DNA of 6,980 nucleotides. It comes from Natrialbaceae archaeon. Its GTDB lineage: Archaea > Halobacteriota > Halobacteria > Halobacteriales > Natrialbaceae. Positions 5,573 to 6,980 of this stretch are shown here, piece by piece. The DNA lies in contig PUPA01000177.1 of assembly GCA_003552885.1 (NCBI GenBank), positions 1 through 6,980 of the forward strand, in the 5' to 3' direction. The notes beneath the pieces were generated by a model, which did no database searches, was not told the origin of the DNA, and was given only the letters and a program-made list of their open reading frames with translations. Position 1 is the first letter of the stretch, and each line of letters begins with the position of its first letter. The position numbers were made by a program, and so were the translations under genes.

Positions 5573-6980
5573 ATGACCGAGACACAAGACGGCGAGGGAA
5601 ATCAGACTGCGGAGTTCGCCAGCACCGACGACGAACAAGACGACGACACGGCCGTCGACGGAGCGTCGGCCACGGACAGTACCACCGAGGACGGGGCAAC
5701 CACGGACGCGACCGGGGACGGGGCGGCCGCGGACGAGCGGGTGGCCGACGGCCCCGACCTCTCGAGCCCGGAGTACTATCTGAACCGGGAGCTCAGCGAA
5801 CTCGAGTTCCAGCGGCGGGTGTTACACGAGGCCGTAGACGACCGCAATCCGCTGCTCGAGCGCGTCCGATTTCTCTCCATCTTCACGATCAACACCGACG
5901 AGTTCGTCCGCAAGCGTATCGGCGGGCTCAAACAGCAGATCGAGGCGGACGTCACCGACCGTTCCCCCGACGGCCGGACGCCGACCGAACAGTGGGTCGA
6001 ATCACTCGAGACGGCCCGGGAGCTGTTCGAACGACAGACGGCGTGTTACCACGAGCAGCTCCGTCCCGCACTCGCCGAGGAAGGGATCCGGATCGTCGAA
6101 CACGACGACCTCGACGTCGAGGAACGTCGCCGGCTCCGGAAGTACTTCGAGACGTCGGTGATGCCGATGCTCACGCCGCTTACGTTCGACCCGGCCCACC
6201 CGTTCCCGTTCATCTCGAACCTCAGCCTCTCGCTCGCGGTGATGACGCGTTCGGAGGGCGAAGCCGAACCGAAGTTCTCCCGGGTGAAAATGCCCGAGAA
6301 CAGGCCGCGGCTGGTCGAGGTCGAGGAGGGGAGCCGGTACATCCCCCTCGAGCGGCTCGTCGCCGCCAACCTCGATCTGCTCTTTCCCGGCGTCGAGATA
6401 CTCGATCACGCCGCGTTCCGGGTGACTCGAAACGCCGAGGTCGGCCGTAGCGAGGAGGTCGCCGAGGACCTGATCGAGATGATCGAGGGGGTCCTCCGTG
6501 AGCGACGGTTCGCGATGGCAGTCCGTCTCGAGGTCGAATCCGGGATGCCGGAGACCGCCAGGGAGATCCTGGTGGAGCAACTCGGGCTCGACGACCGGGA
6601 GGTGTTCGAACTCGACGGACCGCTCGATTTCAGCGGCTTCTCCTCGCTCGCCGAGATCGATCGGCCGTCGCTCAAACCCGAGCCGTGGTCGCCCCAGCCA
6701 CACCCCCGGTTCGAGTCGATCGGGGCGGGCGCGGCCAGCGCCGAGCTGTTCGCGGAGATCCGTCGGGATGACATCCTGCTTCACCACCCGTATCACAGCT
6801 TCGTCGACACGGTCCAGCGCTTTCTCGACGCGGCCGCGACGGACCCGGACGTCCACGCCATCAAGATCACGATCTACCGGACGGCGACCGACTCGAAGGT
6901 GATCGACAGCCTCATCCGGGCGGCCAGAAACGGCAAGCAGGTCGTCGTGATGGTCGAGTTGAAAGCCCGCTTCGACGAAC
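5573..6980 (+). CDS. ppk1: Polyphosphate kinase 1 (partial, C-terminus missing)
   Basis: PPK1 reversibly moves the terminal phosphate of ATP onto polyphosphate chains, usually at the membrane-cytoplasm face. The window holds 469 codons plus one base. Residues 1-61 are an acidic, Thr/Gly/Ala-rich tail with a single basic residue (Arg56), not part of the conserved fold. The N domain starts at about residue 68 (YYLNRELSELEFQRRVLHEA) and includes FTINTDEF with Asn107. The middle domain covers about 180-395 (TPLTFDPAHPFPFISNLSLS). The first C-terminal domain begins around 400 with DDILLHHPYHSF. Arg436 (ITIYRTATDSKVIDSLI) and Arg466 (VELKARFDE) line up with E. coli PPK residues Arg375 and Arg405, which contact metal and phosphate. 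The phosphorylated histidine should lie beyond the right edge. The ATG at 5573 is the first start codon in a frame open upstream. It appears to have its own promoter. Confidence 0.95.
   Translation, partial: MTETQDGEGNQTAEFASTDDEQDDDTAVDGASATDSTTEDGATTDATGDGAAADERVADGPDLSSPEYYLNRELSELEFQRRVLHEAVDDRNPLLERVRFLSIFTINTDEFVRKRIGGLKQQIEADVTDRSPDGRTPTEQWVESLETARELFERQTACYHEQLRPALAEEGIRIVEHDDLDVEERRRLRKYFETSVMPMLTPLTFDPAHPFPFISNLSLSLAVMTRSEGEAEPKFSRVKMPENRPRLVEVEEGSRYIPLERLVAANLDLLFPGVEILDHAAFRVTRNAEVGRSEEVAEDLIEMIEGVLRERRFAMAVRLEVESGMPETAREILVEQLGLDDREVFELDGPLDFSGFSSLAEIDRPSLKPEPWSPQPHPRFESIGAGAASAELFAEIRRDDILLHHPYHSFVDTVQRFLDAAATDPDVHAIKITIYRTATDSKVIDSLIRAARNGKQVVVMVELKARFDE

Noticed and set aside
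3912..5576. Plus-strand open frame of 554 codons overlapping pheT
   Set aside because: It is an Arg/Pro-dominated out-of-frame reading of pheT, unlike an acidic haloarchaeal protein, and it runs into the promoter region of ppk1.
5453..5638. Possible small 61-residue minus-strand gene between pheT and ppk1
   Set aside because: It overlaps the ppk1 start and promoter, has no promoter of its own that I can see and no recognisable motif.

Overview
The window looks like chromosomal DNA from a halophilic archaeon (Halobacteria class). It is very GC-rich, its proteins are strongly acidic, promoters look like short AT-rich TATA elements in GC-rich surroundings, and the phenylalanyl-tRNA synthetase subunits are of the archaeal type. 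Four genes fill nearly all of it. Two of them run off the edges.

Positions 1-1932 (minus strand) hold the first 644 residues of a membrane-anchored or secreted transglutaminase-like protein whose C-terminus lies beyond the left edge. Its order is: hydrophobic N-terminal segment, a ~128-residue extracytoplasmic module, a transglutaminase/papain-like core with Cys293 and His336, a ~110-residue Glu/Asp/Pro repeat tract, and then a second copy of the first module. The window ends exactly where a second catalytic core would start if the whole unit were duplicated. This is the most unusual feature here.

Positions 1933-2152 are a 220-bp divergent intergenic region. A clear TATA box serves the transglutaminase gene, which is probably near-leaderless. 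A weaker promoter candidate serves pheS.

Positions 2153-5424 (plus strand) hold pheS and pheT, a compact two-gene operon for the alpha and beta subunits of phenylalanyl-tRNA synthetase. They overlap by one base, and a strong Shine-Dalgarno sequence for pheT lies inside the end of pheS. Together they encode the heterotetramer that charges tRNA-Phe.

Positions 5425-5572 are a 148-bp spacer with two AT-rich TATA candidates, followed by about 100 bases of apparent 5' leader with no evident Shine-Dalgarno. From 5573 to the right edge (plus strand) runs the first 469 residues of polyphosphate kinase 1, with an extra ~60-residue acidic N-terminal tail.

No RNA genes, insertion sequences, CRISPR arrays or integration scars were seen. 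pheST and ppk are ordinary core genes. The accessory interest is concentrated in the transglutaminase-like protein.
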